A stretch of DNA of 43,092 bases from Synechococcales cyanobacterium CRU_2_2. Its GTDB lineage: Bacteria; Cyanobacteriota; Cyanobacteriia; PCC-9006; JAAUQQ01. A program made the position numbers and the translations under genes. The DNA is taken from contig JAAUOP010000027.1 in the NCBI GenBank assembly GCA_012034805.1, positions 1 to 43,092 of the forward strand. The letters are read 5' to 3'. Below, piece after piece: positions 18,775-26,836 of the stretch (the stretch's first letter is position 1; every line of letters begins with the position of its first letter). Below the pieces are notes generated by a model that searched no databases, was not told where the DNA came from, and was given only the letters and a program-made list of their open reading frames with translations.

Positions 18775-19743
18775 ATGTCTCGACGTCTAGAGCGGCTATT
18801 ACGGATAGATGAGCTGCTACGACGCAACCTGCGTCAGACCGCAGAAAGTCTGGCGCTGGAGCTAGAGTGCAGCGAAAGAACGGTGCGTTCTGAGCTGGAA
18901 TTTCTGAGAAATCGCTATGCAGCCCCCCTCTGCTATACAAAGACTCAAGGATGGCACTATACCGATCCCTATTGGCGCTTGCCGACGGTTCCGTTGACCC
19001 AGGGAGAGTTGTTTGCATTGACGTTGGGGGCCAGGATGTTGGGGGCCTATGCGGGGTCGGCCTATCAAAAGTTATTGGAAGGGGCGATCGCTCGGTTGGC
19101 GGAGCGGTTACCAGAGCCGATCTGGGTAGATTTGCAACAGTTGGCGCAGGAGAATGTCTTGGTTCGGGGCGGGGCGGAACTCAACCTTGACTCGGAGATC
19201 TGGCAGGGGCTGGAGGAGGCGTGTCAGCAGAAGCGGCGGGTGTGGATGCGCTATGGCACGCCGGGGAAGGAGGTCTCCGAGCGTGAGTTGGATCCCTATG
19301 TGTTGCATTTCTCTAGCAATAATCCCTATGTGACGGGCTGGTGTCATCTTCGAGGGGAGGTGCGCTGGTTTCGGGTCGATCGAATTGTGGCGCTGGAACT
19401 GCGGCCAAAGCGGTTTGAGATTGATCCAACGTTTGATCGGGAGGCCCATTTTGCGGATGCGTTTCAGCATGAGGTGGGTGGGGCGGCGCAGGAGATGGCG
19501 ATCGCCTTTGATGCTCGGACTGCGCCATACATCCGGGAGCGACGTTGGCATCCCACCCAGGTCATTGAGGAATGCCCGGATGGCGGACTGGTATTGCGGT
19601 TTGTGGTGAGGGGGTTGGGTGAGGTGAAACGGTGGGTATTGTATTACGGGGCGGGGGCGAGGGTGTTGGGGCCGCCGGAGCTGGTGGAGATGGTGAGGGC
19701 GGAGTTGCAGGGAATGAACGCGTTGTATCAGGAAGTTAAGTAA
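18775..19743 (+). CDS. WYL-domain transcriptional regulator of the cas operon
   Basis: A 322-residue regulator. An N-terminal HTH (RIDELLRRNLRQTAESLALE, then CSERTVRSELEFLRNRY) is followed by a central helical part and a WYL domain recognisable by NPYVTGWCHLRGEVRWFRVD near residue 185. The C-terminal WCX-like part includes VVRGLGEVKRWVLYYG. WYL proteins sense small ligands or nucleic acids and often control CRISPR-Cas operons; a WYL regulator represses a cas operon in Synechocystis (family knowledge). Its stop TAA overlaps the cas6 ATG (TAATG at 19741-19745), so it is translationally coupled to the effector genes and probably autoregulates the operon. Confidence 0.88.
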   Translation: MSRRLERLLRIDELLRRNLRQTAESLALELECSERTVRSELEFLRNRYAAPLCYTKTQGWHYTDPYWRLPTVPLTQGELFALTLGARMLGAYAGSAYQKLLEGAIARLAERLPEPIWVDLQQLAQENVLVRGGAELNLDSEIWQGLEEACQQKRRVWMRYGTPGKEVSERELDPYVLHFSSNNPYVTGWCHLRGEVRWFRVDRIVALELRPKRFEIDPTFDREAHFADAFQHEVGGAAQEMAIAFDARTAPYIRERRWHPTQVIEECPDGGLVLRFVVRGLGEVKRWVLYYGAGARVLGPPELVEMVRAELQGMNALYQEVK

Positions 19744-20405
19744 TGAACTTTTTAGAGATTCAGTTTGGAATTGGTGGGACGACGAAAATATTATCCTCTG
19801 ACCATGGATATGCACTGTATTCAGCCATCAAAAAGGCCTTACAGCAGGTCGAAATGGCTCCGCAGGATATACCGGAGGACGTGAAACTTTGTAGTGTGCC
19901 GGGTATTCCGATCGAGAAGGGAAAAATCCATTTGCATAAGAAGTCCCGAGTGCGGTTGCGTTGCCCAGCGGATCAGGTTCAAGCTTGGTATCGGCGGTTG
20001 CAGAATCAGGAACTCAGTATTCAGGGCCATAGGATTCGATTGGTCAAGCCTCGGCTGATGTTGCCGGAGGCTTCGGAGGCTTTGAAGGCGAGGATGGTGA
20101 CTTTTAAGTTAGAGAAGATTGATCATCCTGAGTTACCACGCTATTTTTTGGAGTCTTGTCAAAAGGGTTTGGATCGTCTGGAAATCAAGGGTAATGCTGT
20201 ATTTATTCCGAGTGATGCGGATGGAAATCTTGCCCGTCGGACTTTGCAGGTGAGGGATAAGAAGATTGTGGGGTTTAGTGTTGCGATCGAGGGTTTGAGT
20301 GAGGCTGATTCCTTGAAGCTGCAATGGCATGGCTTGGGTGGACGACAGCACTTTGGCTGTGGCTGGTTTTATCCGGTGAAGGAGGAATCTGATGATTTCC
20401 AATAA
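19743..20405 (+). CDS. cas6: CRISPR RNA endonuclease Cas6 (MYXAN/Cmx6-like)
   Basis: A 220-residue RAMP-fold protein. The C-terminal glycine-rich loop reads WHGLGGRQHFGCGWFYP and is the hallmark of Cas6 of the MYXAN kind. A ferredoxin-like N-terminal half begins MNFLEIQFGIGGTTKILSSD, where the His in SSDHGYALY is a candidate catalytic or RNA-contacting residue. The role is to cut the pre-crRNA within each repeat, leaving an 8-nt 5' handle (family knowledge). It starts within the WYL stop codon and overlaps cas3 by 14 bp. The frame is intact. Confidence 0.88.
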   Translation: MNFLEIQFGIGGTTKILSSDHGYALYSAIKKALQQVEMAPQDIPEDVKLCSVPGIPIEKGKIHLHKKSRVRLRCPADQVQAWYRRLQNQELSIQGHRIRLVKPRLMLPEASEALKARMVTFKLEKIDHPELPRYFLESCQKGLDRLEIKGNAVFIPSDADGNLARRTLQVRDKKIVGFSVAIEGLSEADSLKLQWHGLGGRQHFGCGWFYPVKEESDDFQ

Positions 20406-22722
20406 AGCACCCTCTAAAACGGCACAGCCCAAGACTCCAGAGCTGATGCCGAATATCCTGCTGGCGAAGTCGTCCATGCCAGGGATGAAGGATTGGACGG
20501 GAAGCTGTCATCTCGTCGGTCACACGGCGGCGGTGTTGCAGTCAGTGACAATCCTTGTCGATACATTGAAGGATTTCTGGATTTCACAGTTTGGCTTATC
20601 TTGCAGTTTTGAAGAACTGCGGGCGACGGCCCGATTAGCAGCCTACCTGCACGATTGGGGTAAAGCGAATAACCATTTTCAGATGGTGGTGCGAAATGAT
20701 TTGAAGTCATTAGACCCAGAATACAGACGCAATCCGATGCAGCAACCGCAGATGATTCGTCACGAAGTGGCTTCCGCCTTGCTTGCTTGGGATTTTCGTG
20801 AGTGGCTTCAGCAATGTCCAAATGCGGATTTTATGACGGCCTTGGCTGCTGCGGGTGGGCACCACCTCAAGATGGGTGGAAAACAAGGAAAGGATACGGG
20901 TGAATTTGGGGAGCTGCGAGATGGTTCCGGTGAAACCGGGATTCACTGGTATGTTTGTCATCCCTATTTCAAAAAACTGATCCGATATGGAATACGAACC
21001 TTGGGACTGCCGAGGGAGGTAAGAGTCAAGGGAATTAAGTCTTGGTGGGATGTTCAGACAGTCAAGAATAAGCGTTTTGAGATTCTCGATGAGGCTTTTG
21101 CTGACTGGGAGCCGGATGAGGCTTTATTGGCAGTCGTGAAAGCGCTGCTAATCGCCGGGGATTCGATCGGGTCGGCTTCATCTCAATCCAGCATTAATCT
21201 CCAGGAATGGATGGTGAAGGAGCTTGAGCAACGACTGACGATCGAAGACTTGCAAAAAGTGATCGATGCGAGACGCGGGCCACACGAACTTCGGCCTTTC
21301 CAAGTTGACTTGGGCAATTCGTCGAAACGGGTGACACTAGCAAGGGCAGGCTGTGGGACAGGAAAAACCTTGGGGGCTTACAACTGGGCTAAAACTCGTG
21401 CCGTAGGCCGCAAGTTATTTTTCTGTTATCCAACAACGGGCACAAGCACTGAAGGCTTTCTAGATTATGTCCAGGATGAAGTTGAATCGGTGTTGCTTCA
21501 TTCGCGGGCCAATGTTGACCTCGAAATGGCAACGACAGGAGAAGAAGGCGAGAACGGTGCCGAATGGACGATCGATGATGAAACCGGAAAGCTCATCCAA
21601 GTTCATGAAAACGAAGCAGCGAAGAAGCTGGATTCTTTCAAAGCCTGGGGGCCGAAGGTCAGCGTCTGCACTGTCGATACGGTGCTTGGACTGCTGCAAT
21701 GTAATCGTCGTCCGATATATTGCTTTCCGTCGATCGCGCAGGCTGCTTTTGTCTTCGATGAGGTGCATTGCTATGATGAGGCGCTGTTTGGGGCGTTGCT
21801 GCGGTTCCTAAAGTTGGTCAAAGCGCCTGTGTTGCTGATGTCGGCTTCATTTTTGCCTTGGCAGCTTCAGGCGATCGAGGATGCGGTCGGTGAATCGGTT
21901 GAGATTGTCCAAGGTCCAAAAGACTTAGAAGAGAAGCCGCGCTACCGTTTCAACCTCAAAGAACAACCAGATTGGGAACGGGTTGAGCAGGAAATGGGTG
22001 CTGGTGGCAAGGTGCTTTGGGTTTGCAACCAGGTGAATGTGGCGATCGCGGTTTACCAGGAAGCCCAGCGGCGCGGGTTGAACTCAGTCCTGTATCACAG
22101 TCGGTTTCGCTATGAGGATCGGGTCGTGCATCACCGGGCTGTGGTGAATGGCTTTAAGCGGGATAACCCGCCGATTTTGGCGATCGCCACTCAGGTGGCA
22201 GAGATGTCACTTGATTTGTCGGCAACGCTGTTGGTCACACAGATTGCTGACCCGGCAGGACTGATTCAGCGGCTTGGTCGATTGAACCGTCAGTATTGTG
22301 GACACACCTTGGATGCGATGTTTTACCCGCCGGAAAGTCACTATCCCTACGAAGAAGACGTTCTCAAACAGGGCGCGAAGTTGATTGAGTCATTTAGTGG
22401 GGAGGTGAATCAGGCGCAGCTTGCGGCCTGGCTGGAGCAGTCTAATGAGCAGGGGAAGCCCAAGACTCGCATGGTGTTGCTCGATGGGAAGTGGCGAACC
22501 TATCCGGCGGCATTGCGGGAAGCGGGCTATACCGTGACAGCACTTCTGGATGTGGACAAACATCATTGGCAGGGGGCAAAAACATCTGATCTGGCACGGT
22601 TTGCGGTGCCGCTGGCAGCGAAGAAGACTGCCCATTGGGAACGGCATAAAAAAGGTTATCCGATCGCGCCCAAGGAGGAATGGCGTTATTCCAGAAATAT
22701 TGGTGCTCAGGAGGTGAAATGA
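20392..22722 (+). CDS. cas3: Cas3 HD nuclease-helicase
   Basis: A 776-residue Cas3 with the nuclease domain N-terminal. HD motifs: HLVGHTAAV, AAYLHDWGKANNHF (His-Asp pair), GGHHLKMGGKQGKD. Superfamily 2 helicase motifs: I GCGTGKTLGAYNWA, II FVFDEVHCYDE (DEVH), III LLMSASFLP, then IAIATQVAEMSLDLSATLL and VI QRLGRLNRQ. It is recruited to R-loops made by Cascade and degrades target DNA. Every catalytic motif I can check is present and the frame is open, so Cas3 itself is not visibly damaged. It overlaps cas6 by 14 bp, and its stop lies 3 bp before the cas8 start. Confidence 0.95.
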   Translation: MISNKAPSKTAQPKTPELMPNILLAKSSMPGMKDWTGSCHLVGHTAAVLQSVTILVDTLKDFWISQFGLSCSFEELRATARLAAYLHDWGKANNHFQMVVRNDLKSLDPEYRRNPMQQPQMIRHEVASALLAWDFREWLQQCPNADFMTALAAAGGHHLKMGGKQGKDTGEFGELRDGSGETGIHWYVCHPYFKKLIRYGIRTLGLPREVRVKGIKSWWDVQTVKNKRFEILDEAFADWEPDEALLAVVKALLIAGDSIGSASSQSSINLQEWMVKELEQRLTIEDLQKVIDARRGPHELRPFQVDLGNSSKRVTLARAGCGTGKTLGAYNWAKTRAVGRKLFFCYPTTGTSTEGFLDYVQDEVESVLLHSRANVDLEMATTGEEGENGAEWTIDDETGKLIQVHENEAAKKLDSFKAWGPKVSVCTVDTVLGLLQCNRRPIYCFPSIAQAAFVFDEVHCYDEALFGALLRFLKLVKAPVLLMSASFLPWQLQAIEDAVGESVEIVQGPKDLEEKPRYRFNLKEQPDWERVEQEMGAGGKVLWVCNQVNVAIAVYQEAQRRGLNSVLYHSRFRYEDRVVHHRAVVNGFKRDNPPILAIATQVAEMSLDLSATLLVTQIADPAGLIQRLGRLNRQYCGHTLDAMFYPPESHYPYEEDVLKQGAKLIESFSGEVNQAQLAAWLEQSNEQGKPKTRMVLLDGKWRTYPAALREAGYTVTALLDVDKHHWQGAKTSDLARFAVPLAAKKTAHWERHKKGYPIAPKEEWRYSRNIGAQEVK

Positions 22723-22725
22723 GTC

Positions 22726-24201
22726 ATGGCTGAATTTACGATATCAATTTTCGATCCTAATACGCTGCTACCCCATCGGGCAGGCATTGCGGGTTTAGCA
22801 TTGGCGTTGTCGGTACTGAATCCCAAGGATGCGCCGTTGACTTGGGTAGTGACAGAAGACTCAATCAAGTTGGTTTGGGAGGGGAACGATCGAGAAGTTG
22901 TTAAATGGCTGCTCGATCAAACCTATCAAGTCACCAAGGACGGCTATCTTGATGTACCTGCGCTCAACTTAGATGTCCAAGGGCATTACACGTTTACAGA
23001 GGGGGTTTTATCGACGTTTTTACAGCATAGTAAACAACGTAGTCGTGATTCGGTTGGGGTTGCTAAAGCGTTCTCGATCGAGGAAGGACAGCCAGAAATT
23101 AAGGTGGAATTTCGTCCGCTTCTGAGTTGCTACTACACGGGCGATCTGAAGGAAGCTTTTAATAGTAAAGGGATTTTCAAGCAGGAGATCTCACTCAAAG
23201 GGCATCACTTGCCTGGATTGGTCGAATGTTTTGTGAATGGCGCTTACCAAGAGTCTCCAGAAGGGTTTTTGGCACTGTTGTTTCTGCCCTTAGCTTGTGG
23301 ATATTACCGATTACCGGGTTTCCGCATGGCAGTTGTGATCCCGGAGGTGCTCAATCTCAAGCAATGGGTGAATCGACGTCAAGCACTTTCCGGTCGAACC
23401 TATCGAAATTTCCGTAGCAGCGGGGCCGGTGAATCGGCTTTGCACTTCTTGCTTCAGGAAAAGCTGCTCGAAGATGCCAAGTTGGAACGGGTTAAGTACT
23501 GTGAGGTCTACCAACTGGGAAAACAAACCTGGGATGCCAATCAGTCTTATCTCAAGCAAGCGGTCTATCGCGTTGAAGTCGAGGATCAAATTCTCGAACT
23601 CTACGACGCGGCGATTCAGTTCTTTCCAGTCAAGGTGAAACAAACTGATAAGGGGGAGAGCTGGCTAGCAATTTCTAAGGTTTTGCCTTGGATTTGCGAC
23701 AACTTAGTTGCTGGAAAGGCTTGGTATGCTGGATTTTTTGAGTTTCGCAAACGTAATGAAATGTATGAACGTGGAGGACTAGTTGATATGACCAATACAT
23801 TAGCGGACAAAGAGAAAACACTGTTTGACACAGTGCAGGGGGCTTTTAGTGCCTACTTGCGTGGACAGATTGTTCAGGCACAAAAGCAAGGTCGTAAATT
23901 AGATTACGGTCGGGTCACAGATAAAGTAATTTATCGAATGCAACGCCCTAGTACACAGCAAGAGTTTGCAACTGTCTTAGTTGATTTCTTGAGCCAATTC
24001 CGGAGTAAATCATCTCGCGGTGTCGGCTTGGAAGTTTATCAATGGCTGCACGGTGAGAACTGGCGGCAGGCGAGGGATTTGACGCTCCTAGCAATCGCCA
24101 CCTACACCAGCAAAAAAGGTGACGCCCTTGACGGCCAGGATGTTCCGATCGAGTCTTCGCCGGAATCTGAAGAATCAGATGTTTACGAGTTTTCTACTTA
24201 A
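22726..24201 (+). CDS. cas8: Cascade large subunit Cas8 (Csx13/DevT-like)
   Basis: An intact 491-residue protein in the large-subunit position of a type I operon. The N-terminus (ISIFDPNTLLPHRAGIAGLA) resembles the Cas8a1/Csx13, DevT family of MYXAN systems, where LLPHRAG is a recurrent motif. Further features are LPLACGYYRLPGFRMAVVIP near residue 195 and a helical C-terminal third ending VGLEVYQWLHGENWRQARD. The large subunit recognises the PAM and helps load the crRNA. Cas8 sequences diverge fast, so the call depends on context as much as motif. It ends 33 bp before cas7. Confidence 0.85.
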   Translation: MAEFTISIFDPNTLLPHRAGIAGLALALSVLNPKDAPLTWVVTEDSIKLVWEGNDREVVKWLLDQTYQVTKDGYLDVPALNLDVQGHYTFTEGVLSTFLQHSKQRSRDSVGVAKAFSIEEGQPEIKVEFRPLLSCYYTGDLKEAFNSKGIFKQEISLKGHHLPGLVECFVNGAYQESPEGFLALLFLPLACGYYRLPGFRMAVVIPEVLNLKQWVNRRQALSGRTYRNFRSSGAGESALHFLLQEKLLEDAKLERVKYCEVYQLGKQTWDANQSYLKQAVYRVEVEDQILELYDAAIQFFPVKVKQTDKGESWLAISKVLPWICDNLVAGKAWYAGFFEFRKRNEMYERGGLVDMTNTLADKEKTLFDTVQGAFSAYLRGQIVQAQKQGRKLDYGRVTDKVIYRMQRPSTQQEFATVLVDFLSQFRSKSSRGVGLEVYQWLHGENWRQARDLTLLAIATYTSKKGDALDGQDVPIESSPESEESDVYEFST

Positions 24202-24234
24202 TCCACTCACTACAATTTCTTAGGAGCTTGAATC

Positions 24235-25094
24235 ATGTCAAAGCATTTATTTATCACCGTTGTCACTCCGACTGCTGTTGCCGCAAATAACCGAGGTGAA
24301 GGCGATGGCAGTACACTGTCAACCTTGCAAAAAATCACCCGTGGCAGTGAGCAGTATACGACCGTGAGTGCCGAAGCAATTCGTTGGGGATTACGGGAAT
24401 ATTTCCAGAATTCTGACGAAAAAGCGACCAACCGAACATTTAACCCGGACACTGATAAGTACACGCTGAAAAACGAGCGCTTTAGTGCAAAAGAGTTCAT
24501 TGATGATGATCTCTTCGGTTACATGGACGCAAAAAAGGGAAGGATAATGAAGACGCTACTACCAAGCGACGCGGTGCGCTGGAAGTTAGTCGGGCAATCA
24601 GTCTTGATCCCTATTGGGGCGACATCGCTTTTGGCTCGAAGGGTGGCGAGAAGAATAAAACCTCGATCCATAGCACCGAAGTTCATTGCACTGCCTATCA
24701 ATACACTGTGGCCCTGACCCCAGAGAGCCTGAAAGACCCCAAGCGGGCGATCGCGGCGCTGGAATCAATTTCGGCTGTACGGCACGTTGGTGGTAATCAT
24801 TCCCGATTCCTGTATGATTTTCGTCCTGAGTCGATCATCGTCCGCATCACCGAAGACCCTAGCCCGTGGATTATGGACTGTTTCAAGCGAGTTGGCGATA
24901 GCGTGGGCTGTGCGCGCCTTGTGCGTTTAGTTGAAGTGGGTGATGTGAAGGCGAATGAATTAATTGTTGCGGGAGAGATTGCGGATACACCTTATGGAGA
25001 CCGGCTTCAAAAACTAGGCGTGAAAGTCTGCCGTGGTGTCAAGGAGGCGATCGCCCTGGCGAAGCAATCCCTAGAAGTAGGAGTGAAGGCTTAA
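24235..25094 (+). pseudogene. cas7: Cascade backbone Cas7 (DevR-like), single-base frameshift
   Basis: The first frame starts MSKHLFITVVTPTAVAANNR, typical of DevR-type Cas7, and runs to GYMDAKKG. Family-like sequence then continues in another frame: RRGALEVSRAISLDPYWGD, IAFGSKGG, VHCTAYQYTVALTPESL, then AVRHVGGNHSRFLYDF and TPYGDRLQKLGVKVCRG. One base lost from the A6 run at 24531-24536 explains it; restoring it gives about 286 residues. Cas7 polymerises along the crRNA spacer, so without it no Cascade forms. In the first frame the product would end at 24717 as about 160 residues. The alternatives are sequencing error or homopolymer slippage that partly restores the frame. Its stop overlaps the cas5 start (TAATG). 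Confidence 0.9.
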
Positions 25095-25768
25095 TGCAGC
25101 TTTATCTAGAATGTCCCTGCACAAGCTTTCCCAGGAGCTTTGCACGGGATTTTAAGGAAACCTATCGCTATCCACCGCCCTCTACTGTCTATGGGATGCT
25201 CCTTTCCCTGGTGGGGGAAGTGAATATGATCGTCCATCTAGGCGTGAAAATCGCGATCGGGATAATTGGTGAGCCGCCACCAATTTCTCGGATCGTGCGA
25301 AAACAACGCCACCACAAGTTCGGTGTCAAGCATTTGGGCACTTACCCAAGCAGCCAGTTTTCCAAACCCAATCACCATGAATTGCTGACTGATGTGCGGT
25401 TTGTCGTGCAGATTGATTCGAGTGCGGAAACAGCGACGGTGAAGCTGGTCGATCGTGTGGCGATCGCGCTTTCGACACCGGAACAGATCTCACGTTTTGG
25501 CGGATTGAGCATTGGTGAATCTTGGGCAATGCTCAATGGGGTGCGGGCCTATCGCGAAGACGATGGTGCCGTCCGTTGGCTAACGCAGGATAAACGTGGG
25601 CTGATCGGTCTACCAATTTGGATTAACCGGGAGACTACACAGGGGACATTTGCTCGATTCACACTCGCTGATGATTTTACCGATGATTGCTTCGTGCCAA
25701 TTACAGCACCGGCAGCCCCCGTCAAAGCGACAAAAGCCAAGACCACCCGCAAGCCAAAGGAAAAATAA
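25094..25768 (+). CDS. cas5: Cascade subunit Cas5 (DevS-like)
   Basis: A 224-residue RAMP protein. The beginning MQLYLECPCTSFPRSFARDF and the motif YPPPSTVYGMLLSLVGE at about residues 26-42 are characteristic of Cas5, which binds the crRNA 5' handle. The mid part has HKFGVKHLGTYPSSQFSKP and the later FGGLSIGESWAMLNGVR. The tail is Lys/Ala-rich and disordered (VKATKAKTTRKPKEK). It starts inside the cas7 stop (TAATG) and is therefore translationally coupled; a cas7 frameshift that terminates early at 24717 should also lower Cas5 translation. The frame is intact. Confidence 0.9.
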   Translation: MQLYLECPCTSFPRSFARDFKETYRYPPPSTVYGMLLSLVGEVNMIVHLGVKIAIGIIGEPPPISRIVRKQRHHKFGVKHLGTYPSSQFSKPNHHELLTDVRFVVQIDSSAETATVKLVDRVAIALSTPEQISRFGGLSIGESWAMLNGVRAYREDDGAVRWLTQDKRGLIGLPIWINRETTQGTFARFTLADDFTDDCFVPITAPAAPVKATKAKTTRKPKEK

Positions 25769-25816
25769 GCGATAAACTGAGGGGGTAGAGAATTGTCTCT
25801 ATTCCTCGCTTTCCCT

Positions 25817-26080
25817 ATGAACCATATCAATATGCCCTCAGCCGACCTCAAGCAACAAGTCACACAGTTGCCCGTGCATGATCGACTGGAATTAATCCAA
25901 ACGGTCGTAACTTCATTGCAATCGCAATCGATCGCGCCGGAGTTTTCGTTAGGCGAGGTTCAGCAACCTCTCTCACTCTCGACAATTCGCAATAAGGTGA
26001 ATCAATTGGGGACTGATCCTGAGGAGCCGACGTTGGAAGAGCTGAGCCAGCTTGTGCGTAAAGTTCGTCAGGAGGCTTAA
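25817..26080 (+). CDS. Small antitoxin-like protein within the cas operon
   Basis: An ORF of 87 residues from ATG 25817; a TTG at 25793 would add eight. The N-terminal motif LKQQVTQLPVHDRLELIQTVVTSL is like the dimerising helix of cyanobacterial addiction-module antitoxins. The C-terminal part (LRKV-like VRKVRQEA) is charged. No toxin ORF follows on the + strand: the next gene is on the opposite strand and overlaps its last 4 bp. It may be a solitary antitoxin or a relic of a TA pair. Function is inferred from the helix pattern only. Confidence 0.5.
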   Translation: MNHINMPSADLKQQVTQLPVHDRLELIQTVVTSLQSQSIAPEFSLGEVQQPLSLSTIRNKVNQLGTDPEEPTLEELSQLVRKVRQEA

Positions 26081-26697
26081 CGCGCTTCTCCTTTCAAAAT
26101 CCCAATGATTGTCCGAGTGACAAACTCTAATGCTTGTGGCACTGGATGCAAGGGCAAATATTCGACGATATGCTGCTTCGCCCGATCGTATGATCCAAAC
26201 CGCCAAATCTCCCCGGTTGAGACTGCTCCGTATAAAATCGGACTTTCACTTTCGACCCAACGATCGAGGGCAATCATCTCCACCGCAAGTTGGGTAAAGC
26301 CTTTGGTCAAGTCTGACTGTTTTGCTTCAATGATTAGTAGACTACTGGGACTCGGAATGTAGTAGTCCAGCGATCCTTTTAACCAGTTACTGACATTAAC
26401 TGCGTACTCAATGTTGATTGAATAATCAAACTGGTCGCAGATCTGATCGATCAATGGAAAGATTAATGCTTCTCGTCTGGCTTGTTCGGTAGTGGTGTTT
26501 ACCCGCTTTAATCGCCGTCGCATACTTTCTGAGAGGGTTTCTAACCAATCGAGTTCACCTTTGTAGCAGGGAAGATCATCCCGATCGCTGCGTTCGATCG
26601 TGCAGCCTAAATCCGCCAAGATTTCCTCAGGCGCATAGGGCAAATCGAAGTATCGACTAAAGGTATAGGATTCATCGGAATTTAAGACTTTTGGCAT
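26077..26697 (-). CDS. PD-(D/E)XK nuclease-like protein, antisense in the cas operon
   Basis: An ORF of 206 residues read against the cas genes. The core KGSLDYYI followed by SSLLIIEAKQSDLTKGFTQL matches the D...(E)xK layout of PD-(D/E)XK nucleases (Asp in SLDYY, EAK triad on the next strand, then a Gln-bearing helix). Similar short cyanobacterial proteins are common and of unknown role, often restriction-like. I start at ATG 26697 (MPKVLNSDESYTF); the frame is open to 26724. It lies tail-to-tail with the antitoxin-like ORF (4-bp overlap) and divergent from cas4-cas1, splitting the effector and adaptation genes into two transcription units. That it contributes to CRISPR immunity is only speculation. 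Confidence 0.65.
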   Translation of the reverse strand: MPKVLNSDESYTFSRYFDLPYAPEEILADLGCTIERSDRDDLPCYKGELDWLETLSESMRRRLKRVNTTTEQARREALIFPLIDQICDQFDYSINIEYAVNVSNWLKGSLDYYIPSPSSLLIIEAKQSDLTKGFTQLAVEMIALDRWVESESPILYGAVSTGEIWRFGSYDRAKQHIVEYLPLHPVPQALEFVTRTIIGILKGEAR

Positions 26698-26836
26698 AAT
26701 TCTCGATTTTCCAGTTGCAGCCACTTCATTCTAGCGAACTCTTCGAGCAAGGCAGATTAGTAATTTCGTACCCGGAAACGTTTCTTCCGGGGTGATCGTG
26801 CAAGGTGGAAAGAATCAACCTTGTCGGTACTTACCC

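Noticed and set aside
26792..26836. GTG at 26792 as the cas4-cas1 start
   Set aside because: The added 15 residues are unlike Cas4, and ATG 26837 directly precedes the usual Cas4 N-terminus.
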